Below are positions 35,727-44,355 of a stretch of 64,000 bases of DNA, piece after piece. Where the stretch lies: NCBI RefSeq assembly GCF_024207115.1, contig NZ_CP100128.1, positions 3,410,001-3,474,000 on the forward strand. The letters run 5' to 3'. Numbering within the stretch: the stretch's first letter is position 1; every line of letters starts with the position of its first letter. A program made the translations under genes and the position numbers. The notes beneath the pieces were generated by a model, which worked only from the letters and a program-made list of their open reading frames with translations, had not been told where the DNA came from and searched no databases. The stretch is from Chromobacterium sp. IIBBL 290-4. Its GTDB lineage: Bacteria; Pseudomonadota; Gammaproteobacteria; Burkholderiales; Chromobacteriaceae.

Positions 35727-36762
35727 GGCTTTGTTGCATAAATAGGCTTCGGCATGCAAAGCCCCTTTCCCCGGACGGATTTATGGCATGCGCACCGTCA
35801 TCGGCGTCCCGAGCCGCGTGAAGCGGTTCAAGATCGCCGCTCGCACTTGGAGCTCTGCGACTTGACGGTCGAAGTCCCTTGCCATTACCCGCTCGCCCAG
35901 CAGCTTGAAACAGCGCATCTTGGTTTCCACCAGGCTGCGGCGATGGTAACCGCTCCATTTCCTCCAGATCGCTCGACCCAGGAGCCGGGTAGCACGCAGT
36001 ATCTCGTTTCGGACATGGGCGCCCAACCGATTTTCCTTCCACGGCTTGGCATTCTTTCGGGTAGGAATCACCGCCTCGGCTTTTCGCTTGGCAATCGCTT
36101 CATGGCAGCCTTTGGTGTCGTAGGCACCATCGCCACTTACTGCAGCAATCCTTTCCCCCGCGGAAATCTGGTCCAGCAACTCCGGCAACATTGGCGCATC
36201 GCCCACCGCGTTGTCGGTCACTTCAATCGCCCGGATTTCCAGCGTCTGCGCATCAATGCCCAAATGCACCTTGCGCCACTGACGGCGGTACTCCGCGCCG
36301 TGTTTCTTCGTTTTCCATTCGCCTTCACCCAGCATCTTGATGCCGGTGCTGTCGATCAACAGGTGCAGCCCGGTCGTGGTTGGACGGCAAGGAATGGCCA
36401 CCTGCAAATGCTTTTGCCGCCGGCACACGGTGCTGTAGTCCGGCGTCAGCCAGTCCAGCCCCGCCAGTTTGAGCAGGCTTTGCACCATACCCACGGCCTG
36501 TCGGAGCGCAAGATTGAACAGGCATTTGATCGTCAGGCAGAACTGAATGGCGGCATCGCTGAAAGTCGGTGTCCGTCCACGTTTGCCGACTGCAGAGCCA
36601 TGCCAGCGCATGTCACGGTCCAACCAGATCATCAGCGACCCACGCGCCTTGAGCGCAGCATTGTAGGTCTTCCAGTTGGTGGTCTTGTACTTGGGCGGGG
36701 CGGGCTTGCTCATGCCGTCATTCTACCCCGCCTGCTGGGAGGGTGATTTGTGCAACAAAGCC
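35727..36762 (-). mobile_element. IS5-family insertion sequence, 1,036 bp
   Basis: Terminal inverted repeats GGCTTTGTTGCATAAAT (35727-35743) and its complement with one mismatch (36746-36762) enclose one intact transposase gene. No target duplication is visible: the left flank ends TTTGAGA and the right flank begins CCTGCCC. The right flank is half of a REP element whose other half is missing. The element sits 43 bp from the candidate activator site of the hyf promoter. Confidence 0.9.
35781..36713 (-). CDS. IS5-family DDE transposase (IS903-like group)
   Basis: A 310-residue transposase with no frameshift. The DDE residues are Asp121 (LLIDSTGIK), Asp195 (SGDGAYDT) and Glu263 (YHRRSLVETKM). 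The N-terminal region (1-110) is the DUF4372-like/HTH part that contacts DNA. Length and motifs fit the IS903/IS5 class. The gene fills most of the element, and both ends are intact, so it may still be active. It is transcribed leftward, toward hyfA, so read-through could reach the hyf region. Confidence 0.93.
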   Translation of the reverse strand: MSKPAPPKYKTTNWKTYNAALKARGSLMIWLDRDMRWHGSAVGKRGRTPTFSDAAIQFCLTIKCLFNLALRQAVGMVQSLLKLAGLDWLTPDYSTVCRRQKHLQVAIPCRPTTTGLHLLIDSTGIKMLGEGEWKTKKHGAEYRRQWRKVHLGIDAQTLEIRAIEVTDNAVGDAPMLPELLDQISAGERIAAVSGDGAYDTKGCHEAIAKRKAEAVIPTRKNAKPWKENRLGAHVRNEILRATRLLGRAIWRKWSGYHRRSLVETKMRCFKLLGERVMARDFDRQVAELQVRAAILNRFTRLGTPMTVRMP

Positions 36763-36846
36763 CCTGCCCGCCCTACTTGTCTACTTGTTTGTATTAATCG
36801 TCTTCGCCAACCCCGTAGGGCGGGCAGGCCGCAGGCCTTGCCCGCG
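36763..36846. repeat. Left REP pair of the RAYT locus (outer REP truncated by the IS)
   Basis: CCTGCCCGCCCTAC (36763-36776) is the head half of a minus-strand REP. A complete plus-strand REP (36815-36846: GTAG head, stem GGCGGGCAGGCC-GCA-GGCCTTGCCCGC) follows after 38 bp. The two GTAG heads point toward each other across the spacer, a REPIN-like pair. The missing half should have been to the left, where the IS now lies. Confidence 0.8.
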
Positions 36847-36921
36847 CATTGTCTACGTTTATGCCTGATGAAGAATGCCCCATGAATTTAGGCCAGTTTC
36901 CGGTGTAGCGCAGAGGCCGGC

Positions 36922-37494
36922 ATGCTGATCGCTTTTTTGGGGAGATGGCCGGTGCCCTATTACTGCAGGGAGCATGTGGCAGGCGCGTGCTATTTCTTCA
37001 CCGTGGTGACGGAGCGCCGTCAGCCGATACTGACCGAGCCCTTGCTGCGGCAGGCTTTGCGCGCGGCGGTGATCGCGGTGCGGCGGGAGCGTCCGTTCGC
37101 GATAGATGGCTGGGTCTTGCTGCCGGATCACTTGCATGCGATATGGACCTTGCCGCCGGGCGACGGCGATTTTTCGGTGCGTTGGAGCGCGATCAAAAGT
37201 CGAGTGACGAGGGCGGTGGGTGGACATTATTTCCGTGCGGATTGGCAATCGGCGCGCCGGGCGGCAAAACGCCATGGAACGCTGTGGCAGCACCGGTTTT
37301 GGGAGCATCGCATCCGCGACGAGGCCGATTTCGCCGCGCATCTGGATTATCTGCATTTCAACCCGGTGAAGCATGGCTGGGCGGCGAGGGTGGGCGATTG
37401 GCCGTATTCGACCTTCCATCGCTATGTGGCGCAGGGGCAATATCCCGGCGATTGGTCGGGGGATGGTGTGATGGCCGCTATTCGACGCCGGTGA
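36922..37494 (+). CDS. REP-associated tyrosine transposase (RAYT, Y1 family)
   Basis: A 190-residue single-stranded DNA transposase of the IS200/IS605-like Y1 class, subgroup TnpA-REP. The HUH motif is His70-Leu-His72 (LPDHLHAIWTLP). The catalytic tyrosine is probably Tyr143 in LDYLHFNPVKHG, with the conserved WQHRFWEHRIRDEADF segment before it. The N-terminal YFFTVVTERRQPIL is also typical. RAYT proteins are domesticated single-copy genes that recognise and cut GTAG-headed REP hairpins; three complete and one partial REP lie within 160 bp on either side. The ATG start is the only in-frame one; the first 13 residues may not be native. Confidence 0.9.
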   Translation: MLIAFLGRWPVPYYCREHVAGACYFFTVVTERRQPILTEPLLRQALRAAVIAVRRERPFAIDGWVLLPDHLHAIWTLPPGDGDFSVRWSAIKSRVTRAVGGHYFRADWQSARRAAKRHGTLWQHRFWEHRIRDEADFAAHLDYLHFNPVKHGWAARVGDWPYSTFHRYVAQGQYPGDWSGDGVMAAIRRR

Positions 37495-37496
37495 GG

Positions 37497-37599
37497 CGCG
37501 GGCAAGGCCTGCGGCCTGCCCGCCCTACCAGAATGTCCGCTCCGCCGTTGTCCGCGCATCGAGCCACGTAGGGCGGGCAGGCCAGGGGCCTTGCCCGCC
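37497..37599. repeat. Right REP pair of the RAYT locus
   Basis: A minus-strand REP (37528-37497) and a plus-strand REP (37568-37599) are separated by 39 bp, the same geometry as the left pair. Stems are GGCGGGCAGGCC...GGCCTTGCCCGC with 3-5-nt loops. Both have GTAGGGCGG heads. The interval up to hypE (37621) holds nothing else. Confidence 0.85.
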
Positions 37600-37620
37600 T
37601 TATCGTTGTCCTCCCCGCGC

Positions 37621-38652
37621 TCAACAAATCCTCGGCAACTGCTCGCCATTGATCCAATCCACCATTCTCCTGCCGCCGAAGGCGGTTTCCATCTGCACAA
37701 ACTGATTGGCGTCGGCGATGGCTTCGCCTATTACGGCGGCGTCTCGCCCTTGCGGGTGGGCGCGCATCGCGGCCAGCAGCGCGTCGGCGTCTTCCGGCGC
37801 GCAGATGGCCACCAGCTTGCCCTCGTTGGCCACATAGAGCGGGTCCAGGCCTAGGAGCTCGCAGGCAGCGGCCACTTCCTGCCGTATCGGCAGCGTGGAC
37901 TCGCGGATCAACATGCCGCAGCCGGCCTGCTGGGCGAATTCATTGAGCACCGCCGCCAGGCCGCCGCGTGTTGGGTCGCGCAGGCAGCGCAGGTCCGGCG
38001 CGGCGCGCAGCATGTCGGCCACCAAGGTGTGCAAGGAAGCGCTATCGGATTGCAAGGCGGTTTCAAAGCCCAGGTTTTCCCGCAGCGACATGATGGTCAC
38101 CCCGTGGTCTCCCAAGTGGCCGGAAAGCAGTATCTTGTCGCCGGGGCGGATGCGGCGCGGCGAGATGGCTATGCCGGCCGGCGCGTAGCCGACGCCGGTG
38201 GTGGAGATGAACACGCCATCGCCCTTGCCTTGCTGCACCACTTTGGTGTCGCCGGTGACGATGGCCACGCCGGCCTCGCGCGCCGCGGCGGCCATGGATT
38301 GCACGATGCGGTGCAGGTCAGCCAGCGGGAAGCCTTCTTCCAGGATGAAGCCGGCAGTCAAATACAAGGGCGTGCCGCCGCACATCGCCACATCGTTGAC
38401 GGTGCCGTGCACCGCCAGGCTGCCGATATCGCCGCCGGGAAAGAATAGGGGCGATACCACGTGGCTGTCGGTGGCCAGGATCAGCCGGCTGCCAGCGGGC
38501 AGCGGGGGTAGGGCTGCGCCGTCGTGCTGCGCCCCCAGATAGCCGTTGTCGAACTCGGCCACGAACAGCTGTTCGATCAACTGGGCCATGGCGTGGCCGC
38601 CGCTGCCGTGGCTGAGGTCGACGCGGCCATGCTTGAAATCGATGCGGGTCAT
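37621..38652 (-). CDS. hypE: Hydrogenase maturation protein HypE (carbamoyl dehydratase)
   Basis: A 343-residue PurM-like ATPase. It converts the thiocarbamate made by HypF on its C-terminal cysteine to thiocyanate, the source of the active-site cyanide ligands. The terminal PRIC, with Cys343 as the last residue, is intact. ATP-binding segments include DLSHGSGGHAM and VNDVAMCGGTPLY. Its start overlaps the hypD stop by 4 bp. It is last in the leftward hypABFCDE operon. Confidence 0.95.
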   Translation of the reverse strand: MTRIDFKHGRVDLSHGSGGHAMAQLIEQLFVAEFDNGYLGAQHDGAALPPLPAGSRLILATDSHVVSPLFFPGGDIGSLAVHGTVNDVAMCGGTPLYLTAGFILEEGFPLADLHRIVQSMAAAAREAGVAIVTGDTKVVQQGKGDGVFISTTGVGYAPAGIAISPRRIRPGDKILLSGHLGDHGVTIMSLRENLGFETALQSDSASLHTLVADMLRAAPDLRCLRDPTRGGLAAVLNEFAQQAGCGMLIRESTLPIRQEVAAACELLGLDPLYVANEGKLVAICAPEDADALLAAMRAHPQGRDAAVIGEAIADANQFVQMETAFGGRRMVDWINGEQLPRIC

Positions 38653-39788
38653 GCCGCGTCTCCGTTTTTATCGGCCGCGCGGAAGCGGTCATAGGTGAAA
38701 TGGGCGGCGCAAGCGCCTTCGGACGACACCATGCAAGCGCCCAGCGGCCGCTCCGGCGTGCAGGCGGTGCCGAAGGCGCGGCAGTCGGCCGGCTGTTTTT
38801 GGCCACGCAGGATGGCGGCGCACTCGCAGGCCTTGTGGTCCGGCACTGCGCGGTAGGGCAGGGCGAAGCGGCGTTCGGCGTCGAAGGCGGCGTATTCCGC
38901 GCGGATGCGCAGCGCGCTTAGCGGCACCGTGCCCAGGCCGCGCCAGTCGTACTCGTCGCGTAGTTCGAACACCTTCTCGCACATCGCCTGCGCCTTGAGG
39001 TTGCCTTCGCGGCTGACCACGCGGCTGAACTGGTTCTCCACTTCGGCGCGGCCATCGTTGAGCTGGCGCACCAGCATCAGGATGGACTGCATCACGTCCA
39101 GCGGCTCGAAGCCGGAAATGACCACCGGCCGGCAATACTGCGCGGCGAATCCCTCATAGGCGCCATAGCCTATCACCGTGCTGACATGGGCCGGGCCGAT
39201 GAAGCCGTCCAGCGCCACCGCGTCCGGATCAGCCTGCGATTCCATGATGTGAACCATGGCGGCAGGCGTGAGCACGTGGTTGCAGAACACGCTGAAATTG
39301 GCCAAGCCCAGCGTCTGCGCGCGCAGGATGACGGCGGCGGTGGGCGGGGTGGTGGTTTCGAAGCCGATGGCGAAGAACACCACTTGCCGGTCTGGATGGG
39401 CCTGGGCGATGGTCAGCGCATCGTCGCAGCTATAGACCATGCGCACGTCGGCGCCGGCGGCTCGCGCCTTGAGCAAGGACACGCCGCCGCTGGCAGGCAC
39501 GCGCAGGGTGTCGGCGTAAGTGCAGAGGATGAGGCCGGGTTCGCGCGCCAGCTCAATGGCGCTGTCTATGCGGCCGGCCGGGAGCACGCACACCGGGCAG
39601 CCGGGACCGTGGATCAGGCGGATATTGGCCGGCAGCAGGTCAGGCAGGCCGTAGCGGGCGATGGCATGGGTGTGGCCGCCGCAAAACTCCATCAGCCGAT
39701 ATTGTCTGGCAGGGTCGGCTTCGGCGGCGATGGCGGCGGCAAGCCGTCGCGCCAGCTCGCCGTCACGGAACGCATCTATGTATTTCAC
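38649..39788 (-). CDS. hypD: Hydrogenase maturation protein HypD
   Basis: A 379-residue [4Fe-4S] scaffold protein that, with HypC, carries the Fe(CN)2CO unit. Conserved segments seen are MEFCGGHTHAI (about 33-43), HGPGCPVCVLP (about 64-74), and a C-terminal cysteine cluster with DHKACECAAILRGQKQPADCRAFG. The start lies 9 bp after hypC. Normal length. Confidence 0.95.
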   Translation of the reverse strand: MKYIDAFRDGELARRLAAAIAAEADPARQYRLMEFCGGHTHAIARYGLPDLLPANIRLIHGPGCPVCVLPAGRIDSAIELAREPGLILCTYADTLRVPASGGVSLLKARAAGADVRMVYSCDDALTIAQAHPDRQVVFFAIGFETTTPPTAAVILRAQTLGLANFSVFCNHVLTPAAMVHIMESQADPDAVALDGFIGPAHVSTVIGYGAYEGFAAQYCRPVVISGFEPLDVMQSILMLVRQLNDGRAEVENQFSRVVSREGNLKAQAMCEKVFELRDEYDWRGLGTVPLSALRIRAEYAAFDAERRFALPYRAVPDHKACECAAILRGQKQPADCRAFGTACTPERPLGACMVSSEGACAAHFTYDRFRAADKNGDAA

Positions 39789-39797
39789 TTTTGTTTC

Positions 39798-40040
39798 CTA
39801 GCGATAGGCGGCCGGGTTGTCCAGCGTCGTGCCCATTTCCGACAGCAGCGCCAGCGTGCGTTCGGCCTCGGCCGGGTCCAGCTTGCCGATGGCGAAACCG
39901 ACGTGGACGATCAGGTAGTCGCCGGTTTTGACGTCATCCACCAGCGCGGTGGAAATGGTTTTTTGAATGCCGCCCAGCGCCACCCTGGCCTGGTCGGGTT
40001 CCAGGGTTTCGATGACGCGGGCGGGGATGGCCAAGCACAT
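39798..40040 (-). CDS. hypC: Hydrogenase maturation chaperone HypC
   Basis: An 80-residue chaperone beginning MCLAIPARV, the diagnostic N-terminus with the essential Cys2. It brings the iron unit from HypD to the hydrogenase large subunit. The gene is the only hypC-type copy in the window; a dedicated HyfG chaperone (HycA/HybG-like) is not seen. The start was fixed by the conserved N-terminus; a longer frame upstream runs into hypF. Confidence 0.95.
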   Translation of the reverse strand: MCLAIPARVIETLEPDQARVALGGIQKTISTALVDDVKTGDYLIVHVGFAIGKLDPAEAERTLALLSEMGTTLDNPAAYR

Positions 40041-40050
40041 GGGGTGTTCC

Positions 40051-42345
40051 TTATCGATGGAAATGTCTTTGCGCCACCCAGGCCTGGCCCAAGGCCAAGC
40101 CGCCATCGCCGGCGGGCGCTTGCCGCGCTTGCAGCATGGTGAGGCCGCGCTTGCCCAGGGCCAGGTGCAGGCCGCGGGCCAGGATGGCGTTTTGCAGGCA
40201 GCCGCCGCCGCAGGCGACCAGGCGCAGGCTGTGGCGGCGCGCGTTGACGGCGGCCCAGTCGGCCAGCGCTTCGATCAGGCAGGCGTGGAACAGCGCCGCG
40301 CCCTCCGAAGGACAGAAGCCTTCGGCCAGCCTATGCAATAAGGGCGAGAGATCTAGCACATTGGAGGCGTCTAGCTTGTGCAGCTTGGGCGGCCGGCGCG
40401 GCAGGCCGCGGCGCTCTGCCAGCCCTTCCAGCCGCATCGCGGCCTGGGCCTCGAAGCTGGAGCGCGCGGCGATGCCCAATAACGCGGCGGCGGCGTCGAA
40501 GTGCCGCCCCAGGCTGCTGGTGCGGTTCAGCGCCTTGCCTTGGTTCAGCCAGCGCAGCAGCTGGGCGGCGGCGGGTTCGTCGGGGAAACGGTCGAGAATG
40601 GCCTGCTCCTCGCCCCAGCTGTGCAGCGCGGCGGCGGCCATGCGCCAGGGTTCGCGCGCGGCGCGGTCGCCGCCGGGCAAGGCCAGCGTGGCCAGATGGC
40701 CCAGGCGTTGAAAGTGCGCGCCGTCCACCAGCAGCAATTCGCCGCCCCAGGCGCCGCCATCGTCTCCCAGGCCGACGCCGTCCAGCGCCAGGCCCAATAC
40801 CGGCTCTTCGCACTGATGCTCGGCCAGAATGGCGGCGATATGGGCGTGGTGGTGCTGCACCGCCAGAGCGAGGATATCCAAGCGTCGGGCCCAACGTTTG
40901 GCCAGATGCGTGCTGAAGTAGTCGGGATGCAGGTCGTGGGCGATATAGGCAGGCTGGCTGGCCAACAGCTTTTGCAGATGTTCGGCGGCGGCTTCCAGCG
41001 CCTGGCAATTGGCCACGCGGTCCAGGTCGCCGATGTGCTGCGACAAAAACGCCTCGTTGCCGCGGGTCAGGCACAGGGTGTTTTTCAGGTGCGCGCCCAA
41101 GGCCAGCACCGAAGGCCCGCCGCGCGACAGGGCGATGGCGTTAGGCGTGTAGCCGCGGCCGCGGCGCAGCAATTGGGCGCGCCCCTGGCTGCCCACGCGC
41201 AGCACGCTGTCGTCGCAACGGGTGACAATGTCGCGGTCATGCTCCAGCACCGCGTCCGCCAGGTCCGGCAGCAGGGCGCGGGCGGCATCGTTGTCTGTAA
41301 TCAGCGGCTCGCCGTGGAGATTGGCGCTGGTCATCACCAGCAGCAGCGGCTGGGGCTGGTTCAGCCAGTCCAGTCCGGTTGGCCGGCCGGCGGCTTCGTG
41401 GAACAGCAGGTAATGCAGCGGGGTGTAAGGCAGCATGACCCCCAGCCAGGCGCTGTCCGGCGCGACGCCGCGCAGGGCGTGTTCGCAAACGGCGGTTTGG
41501 GGCAGCAGCACGATGGGGCGCTGCGGCGAATTCAGCATCCGGATGGATAGCTCGTCCGGCGCGGCCATTCCGTGCAAAGAGGCGGCGTTGGCGGCCATCA
41601 CCGCCAGCGGTTTTTCCTCGCGCGCTTTTCGTTGACGCAGCCGGGCTACGGCTGCGGCGTTGCGGGCGTCGCAGGCCAGGTGGAAGCCGCCTAAGCCCTT
41701 GATGGCGACGATGCCGCCGGCCAGCAGCCGCCGCAGGGTTTCCCGCAGCGGATCTCCCCGCACCGGGCCGTCTACGTCGCGCAGCGTCAGCCGCGGGCCG
41801 CAGTCCGGGCAGGCATTGGGCTCGGCGTGGAAGCGGCGATGCCGCGGATCGCTGTACTCCTGCAGGCAGGCCGGGCATTGCCCAAAGGCCGCCATGCTGG
41901 TTTGGGCGCGGTCGTAAGGCAGGCTGCTCACCAGGGTGTAGCGCGGGCCGCAGTCGGTGCAATTGATGAAGGGGTAGCGGTAGCGGCGGTTGGCCGGGTC
42001 GAACAATTCGGCCAGGCAGGCGTCGCAAACGCAGCTGTCGGCGCCGATGGCGGCGCGGCTGCCGCCTTGGGCGCTTTGGCGGATGGCAAAGCCGCTGCTG
42101 CCAGTTTGATCCGGCAGCGGACGGCGCTGGATGCGGTCTATGCGCGCCAGCGGCGGTTTTTCCGCCAGCAGCCGTGCGGCGAAACCATCCAGCTCGGCGC
42201 GGCCGCCTTGTAGTTCCAGCGTGACGCCGTCGCCGTCGTTGCGTATCCAGCCGGCCAAGTCCAGCTCGCCGGCCAGCCGGTAGGCGAAGGGGCGAAAGCC
42301 CACGCCCTGGACGATGCCGGTCACAGTCAGTTGTTCGCGCGCCAT
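40051..42345 (-). CDS. hypF: Carbamoyltransferase HypF
   Basis: A 764-residue protein with four modules: an acylphosphatase-like domain (1-90, [16 protein letters not shown]), a double zinc-finger region (about 105-185, [36 protein letters not shown]), a YrdC-like domain (about 200-380) and a Kae1-like C-terminal domain ([29 protein letters not shown]). It transfers carbamoyl phosphate as thiocarbamate to HypE. It overlaps the hypB stop by 19 bp. Length is normal. Confidence 0.95.
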   Translation of the reverse strand: MAREQLTVTGIVQGVGFRPFAYRLAGELDLAGWIRNDGDGVTLELQGGRAELDGFAARLLAEKPPLARIDRIQRRPLPDQTGSSGFAIRQSAQGGSRAAIGADSCVCDACLAELFDPANRRYRYPFINCTDCGPRYTLVSSLPYDRAQTSMAAFGQCPACLQEYSDPRHRRFHAEPNACPDCGPRLTLRDVDGPVRGDPLRETLRRLLAGGIVAIKGLGGFHLACDARNAAAVARLRQRKAREEKPLAVMAANAASLHGMAAPDELSIRMLNSPQRPIVLLPQTAVCEHALRGVAPDSAWLGVMLPYTPLHYLLFHEAAGRPTGLDWLNQPQPLLLVMTSANLHGEPLITDNDAARALLPDLADAVLEHDRDIVTRCDDSVLRVGSQGRAQLLRRGRGYTPNAIALSRGGPSVLALGAHLKNTLCLTRGNEAFLSQHIGDLDRVANCQALEAAAEHLQKLLASQPAYIAHDLHPDYFSTHLAKRWARRLDILALAVQHHHAHIAAILAEHQCEEPVLGLALDGVGLGDDGGAWGGELLLVDGAHFQRLGHLATLALPGGDRAAREPWRMAAAALHSWGEEQAILDRFPDEPAAAQLLRWLNQGKALNRTSSLGRHFDAAAALLGIAARSSFEAQAAMRLEGLAERRGLPRRPPKLHKLDASNVLDLSPLLHRLAEGFCPSEGAALFHACLIEALADWAAVNARRHSLRLVACGGGCLQNAILARGLHLALGKRGLTMLQARQAPAGDGGLALGQAWVAQRHFHR

Positions 42346-43169
42346 GTCGCGCCCTCCAGGCCGCAGCCGGCGGCCAGCCAGTCCAGCCATTCGCCGCAGC
42401 CTTCGCCGGTTTTGACCGACAGCTGGATCACCGGCAGGCCGGGGCGCACCTGGCGCGCCATGCGGATGGCGGCGGCGACGTCGAAATCGAGGTGCGGCAG
42501 CAGGTCTATCTTGCTGATGATCAACAGGTCCGCCGCGCGGAACATGTCCGGGTATTTGAGCGGCTTGTCTTCGCCTTCTGTCACAGACAGGATGGCCACC
42601 TTGTGCGCTTCGCCTAGATCGAAGGCGGCGGGGCAGACCAGATTGCCTACGTTTTCGATCAGCAGCAGGCCGCCGTCCGGCATGGCCTGGTCTTGCCGCA
42701 ATTGCGCCAGCGCCTCGGCCACCATGCGGGCGTCCAGATGGCAGCCCTTGCCGGTGTTGATCTGCACCGCCGGCGCGCCGGCGGCGCGGATGCGTTCGGC
42801 GTCGTTGGCGGTTTGCTGGTCGCCTTCCACTACCGCCAGCGGCGCGCGTCCGGCCCAGCGGACTATGGTGTCGGCCAGCAGGCTGGTTTTGCCGGAGCCG
42901 GGGCTGGACACCAGATTGAGCGCGAAGATGCCGCGCTCCGCCAACAGGCGGCGGTTGCGCGCGGCGCGGGCATTGTTGTCGGAGAGGATGTCCTGCTCGA
43001 TGGCGATGATGCGTTCAGTTGGCGTGTCGGGCGCATGGACCGCGTCCAGCGGGCCGGATGCCGGGCCGGACACGCGGTAGCCGTTCCGCGGCGCGGCATG
43101 CGAGTGTTCGTGGCGGCGTTTGCCGTTGATGCGTAGTTGTCCGTGGCCGCAGCCGCAAGTGGTGCACAT
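42327..43169 (-). CDS. hypB: Hydrogenase nickel-insertion GTPase HypB
   Basis: A 280-residue SIMIBI GTPase. An N-terminal high-affinity nickel motif MCTTCGCG and a short His-rich spacer are followed by the P-loop [10 protein letters not shown] near residue 88, metal ligands near CHLD, and the [12 protein letters not shown] guanine-binding loop. It works with HypA to load nickel into HyfG. It starts 12 bp after hypA. Confidence 0.95.
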   Translation of the reverse strand: MCTTCGCGHGQLRINGKRRHEHSHAAPRNGYRVSGPASGPLDAVHAPDTPTERIIAIEQDILSDNNARAARNRRLLAERGIFALNLVSSPGSGKTSLLADTIVRWAGRAPLAVVEGDQQTANDAERIRAAGAPAVQINTGKGCHLDARMVAEALAQLRQDQAMPDGGLLLIENVGNLVCPAAFDLGEAHKVAILSVTEGEDKPLKYPDMFRAADLLIISKIDLLPHLDFDVAAAIRMARQVRPGLPVIQLSVKTGEGCGEWLDWLAAGCGLEGATWRANN

Positions 43170-43181
43170 GATGCTTGCCTC

Positions 43182-43523
43182 CTAGCTGATTCCGATATCG
43201 ATCACCCGCATTTCATCGCCGCCTTCCAAACTGAGGTTTTCGCCGTCGCAGCGCGGGCAGCAGGCCGGCAGCGCGCTTAGCTCGGCCTCGCAGCCGCAAT
43301 CTCCGCAATGGGCCAGGGCGGGGCGGCGCTCGGCCTGGAACTCGGCGTCCTCGGCCAGGCTGCCGCGCGCCGCCAGCTGGCAGCAATACAGCAGGGTGTC
43401 TGTCTCTACATGGGCTAGCAAACCCAATGCCAGGCGGACGCGGGTGACGCGGCGGGCGCCGGCGCGGCGCGCGGCGGCCTCGGCGATGTGGACCACGTTT
43501 TCCGCAAGTGTCAGTTCATGCAC
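43182..43523 (-). CDS. hypA: Hydrogenase nickel metallochaperone HypA
   Basis: A 113-residue nickel and zinc protein, first in the hyp operon. It starts with GTG, giving (M)HELTLAENVVHIAE, which matches the essential MHE nickel-binding N-terminus; no upstream ATG fits. The zinc site has two pairs of cysteines, CGDC and CPRC (about 72-95). A GGAG stretch lies about 9 nt before the GTG. It is divergent from hydN over about 265 bp. Confidence 0.93.
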   Translation of the reverse strand: MHELTLAENVVHIAEAAARRAGARRVTRVRLALGLLAHVETDTLLYCCQLAARGSLAEDAEFQAERRPALAHCGDCGCEAELSALPACCPRCDGENLSLEGGDEMRVIDIGIS

Positions 43524-43599
43524 GGTTTTTTCTCCTGGATGCGCTATGCGGGGCGCGGCTGCAGGCTTGCTCTCGCGAGGCCGTCGCGGTGTCGAGGCG

Positions 43600-43615
43600 T
43601 CGACACTTTTGTCGA
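43600..43615. promoter_or_regulatory. Candidate activator site upstream of hydN
   Basis: TCGACA-CTTT-TGTCGA is a perfect inverted repeat centred about 106 bp upstream of the -24 GG of the hydN promoter. The hyf promoter has TCGACA-GAAG-TGACGA at 108 bp. Further TCGACA and CGACAG half-sites occur at 43638 and 43651. It may serve the divergent hyp operon too. No other gene is seen in 43524-43788. Confidence 0.7.
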
Positions 43616-43712
43616 TGGCGTCGCGGCGCGTCTGGCGTCGACACCGGGCGCGACAGCTGGGCGATGCCGCTTTCTCTTTCCGAATCAGCCGCTTGCTGCG
43701 CGGCATCCGGGC

Positions 43713-43728
43713 TGGCACGGCTTATGCA
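43713..43728 (+). promoter_or_regulatory. Sigma54 (-24/-12) promoter of hydN-fdhF
   Basis: TGGCACG-N4-ATGCA, GG and GC separated by exactly 10 bp; one mismatch to the core consensus. Predicted transcription starts about 50 bp before hydN. Confidence 0.85.
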
Positions 43729-43788
43729 ATATCGAAGCGAGTCCTGCTATCGACATTCGGGCGGCCGCCGCCGCTTGAGGAGGTTGAA

Positions 43789-44325
43789 ATGAATCGGTTC
43801 ATCATCGCTGAACCCCAAAACTGCATAGGCTGCCGCACCTGCGAAGTGGCGTGCGCCCTGGCCCATGCGCCCCATCCCGGCGAACCATTGTCGCCGGATA
43901 CCTTTCACCCCCGGCTGACGGTGATCAAGAGCGCGCGCATCAGCACGCCGGTGCTGTGCCGGCAGTGCGACGACGCGCCCTGTCTGAACGCCTGTCCAAG
44001 CGGGGCGATTGTTTACGCCGGCAATAGCGTGCAAGTGCTGCAAGAGCGCTGCGTGGGCTGCAAGACCTGCATGGTGGCCTGTCCTTACGGCGCGATGCAG
44101 GTGGTGACCGAGCCGCAACGGCCGCAGCCGGGCAGCTTCTCCACGCGCCAGCTCAAGGCCAAGGCGCTGAAGTGCGATCTGTGCGCGGGCAAGCCGGCCG
44201 GACCGGCCTGCATCGCCACCTGTCCCACCAAGGCCTTGCGCATGGTGGAGCCGCAGGCGCTGGAGGCCGCCATGAAAAAACGCCGGCAGCAAGCCGCGCT
44301 GGACACGCCGGCGCTGCCGCTCTGA
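43789..44325 (+). CDS. hydN: Electron-transfer ferredoxin HydN
   Basis: A 178-residue polyferredoxin with four [4Fe-4S] groups (CIGCRTCEVAC, CRQCDDAPCLNACP, CVGCKTCMVACP, CDLCAGKPAGPACIATCP). It is closely related to HyfA but lacks its insert. In E. coli HydN supports formate dehydrogenase H activity. It lies 30 bp before fdhF and behind a -24/-12 promoter. The ATG is preceded by GAGGAGG. A long open frame upstream is not part of the gene. Confidence 0.93.
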   Translation: MNRFIIAEPQNCIGCRTCEVACALAHAPHPGEPLSPDTFHPRLTVIKSARISTPVLCRQCDDAPCLNACPSGAIVYAGNSVQVLQERCVGCKTCMVACPYGAMQVVTEPQRPQPGSFSTRQLKAKALKCDLCAGKPAGPACIATCPTKALRMVEPQALEAAMKKRRQQAALDTPALPL

Positions 44326-44355
44326 TCGAACGCATCGCGCAAAAGGACAGGAAAA

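Noticed and set aside
43396..43788. Extended N-terminus of hydN
   Set aside because: It crosses the hypA coding region and the sigma54 promoter and has no ferredoxin similarity before 43789.
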